DNA of 64,000 nucleotides from Doryteuthis pealeii. Taxonomy: Eukaryota > Mollusca > Cephalopoda > Myopsida > Loliginidae. Below the pieces are notes generated by a model. It had not been told where the DNA came from and did no database searches. It saw nothing but the letters and a program-made list of their open reading frames with translations. The translations under genes were made by a program, and so were the position numbers. Where the stretch lies: the NCBI GenBank assembly GCA_023376005.1, contig CM042181.1, forward strand, positions 20,236,621 to 20,300,620, given 5' to 3'. Shown here piece by piece: positions 63,825 to 64,000 of the stretch. Every line of letters begins with the position of its first letter. Position 1 is the stretch's first letter.

Positions 63825-64000
63825 GGTTATTTCCTATAAGTCCAACATGATCAAAGGGGAACCACTCTTGACTGATAAATTATTTATTTATTTATTGATC
63901 TACTAGGAAAAAAGAAGACGGGGTTAGGGTTAAGGCAAGGGGTTAGGGTTAGTTTAATGGGAAAATAAATAAATAATTTATCAGTCAAGAGTGGTTTCCC
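63825..64000. mobile_element. Palindromic MITE, second copy, cut by window end
   Basis: Same left end GGTTATTTCCTATAAGTCC and arms as 352-538. The central loop is longer, with GGGGTTAGGGTTAAGGCAAG and GGGTTAGGGTTAG. The right arm runs off the window, so the target duplication cannot be checked. Confidence 0.85.

Overview
This is a eukaryotic, intron-scale, AT-rich window that looks like a mollusc, most probably a cephalopod. The evidence is the density of (TA)n, (CA)n and (CT)n microsatellites, telomere-type TTAGGG motifs, tRNA- and 5S-derived SINEs that share one 3' tail, and Ty3/gypsy, BEL/Pao-like, Penelope-like, non-LTR, mariner, piggyBac-type and Helitron relics. I find no intact host protein gene. 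Everything recognisable is a mobile element or a decayed part of one. The cephalopod assignment is inference; no single-copy gene anchors it.

Layout. 1-3.1 kb: a palindromic MITE with an 8-bp target duplication, three non-autonomous Helitron parts and a 117-bp foldback repeat. 3.1-5.5 kb: TA/T-rich microsatellites and two 5S-rRNA-derived SINE copies. 5.5-8.7 kb: a GATCCGTAA-type minisatellite split by non-LTR retrotransposon 3' fragments. 8.9-10.8 kb: a TTAA-flanked piggyBac-type MITE, a diverged repeat cluster and a tRNA-derived SINE. 11.07-13.51 kb: about 26 copies of a 95-bp satellite with a 760-bp higher-order period. 13.5-19 kb: two degenerate Ty3/gypsy elements on the minus strand, one interrupted inside its protease by a SINE.

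20.46-30.48 kb and 48.69-58.37 kb form a colinear inverted repeat of about 10 kb per arm around an 18-kb spacer. Each arm carries the same mosaic: a BEL-like gag, a Penelope-like terminal segment, a gypsy protease, gag and LTR, an A-rich minisatellite and further repeats. The right arm keeps a complete minimal hammerhead ribozyme; the left arm has a broken copy. The spacer holds a Penelope-like endonuclease C-terminus, many copies of a roughly 600-bp unclassified repeat (called R1 here), gypsy gag, protease and RNase H fragments, a 1.14-kb direct duplication, a non-LTR reverse transcriptase, two tandem Helitrons and a LINE ORF1 relic. 58.6-64 kb has a mariner-like element invaded by an LTR element, a micro-inverted 44-bp segment, a solo LTR, a further R1 copy, a long CT tract and the start of a second palindromic MITE.

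The parts do not form a pathway. They record repeated insertion, deletion and segmental duplication. Two N-runs (100 and 200 bases) lie close to the inner-left and outer-right edges of the inverted repeat, so its exact limits are not visible. Single-base frameshifts are frequent and may be real decay, assembly error or both.
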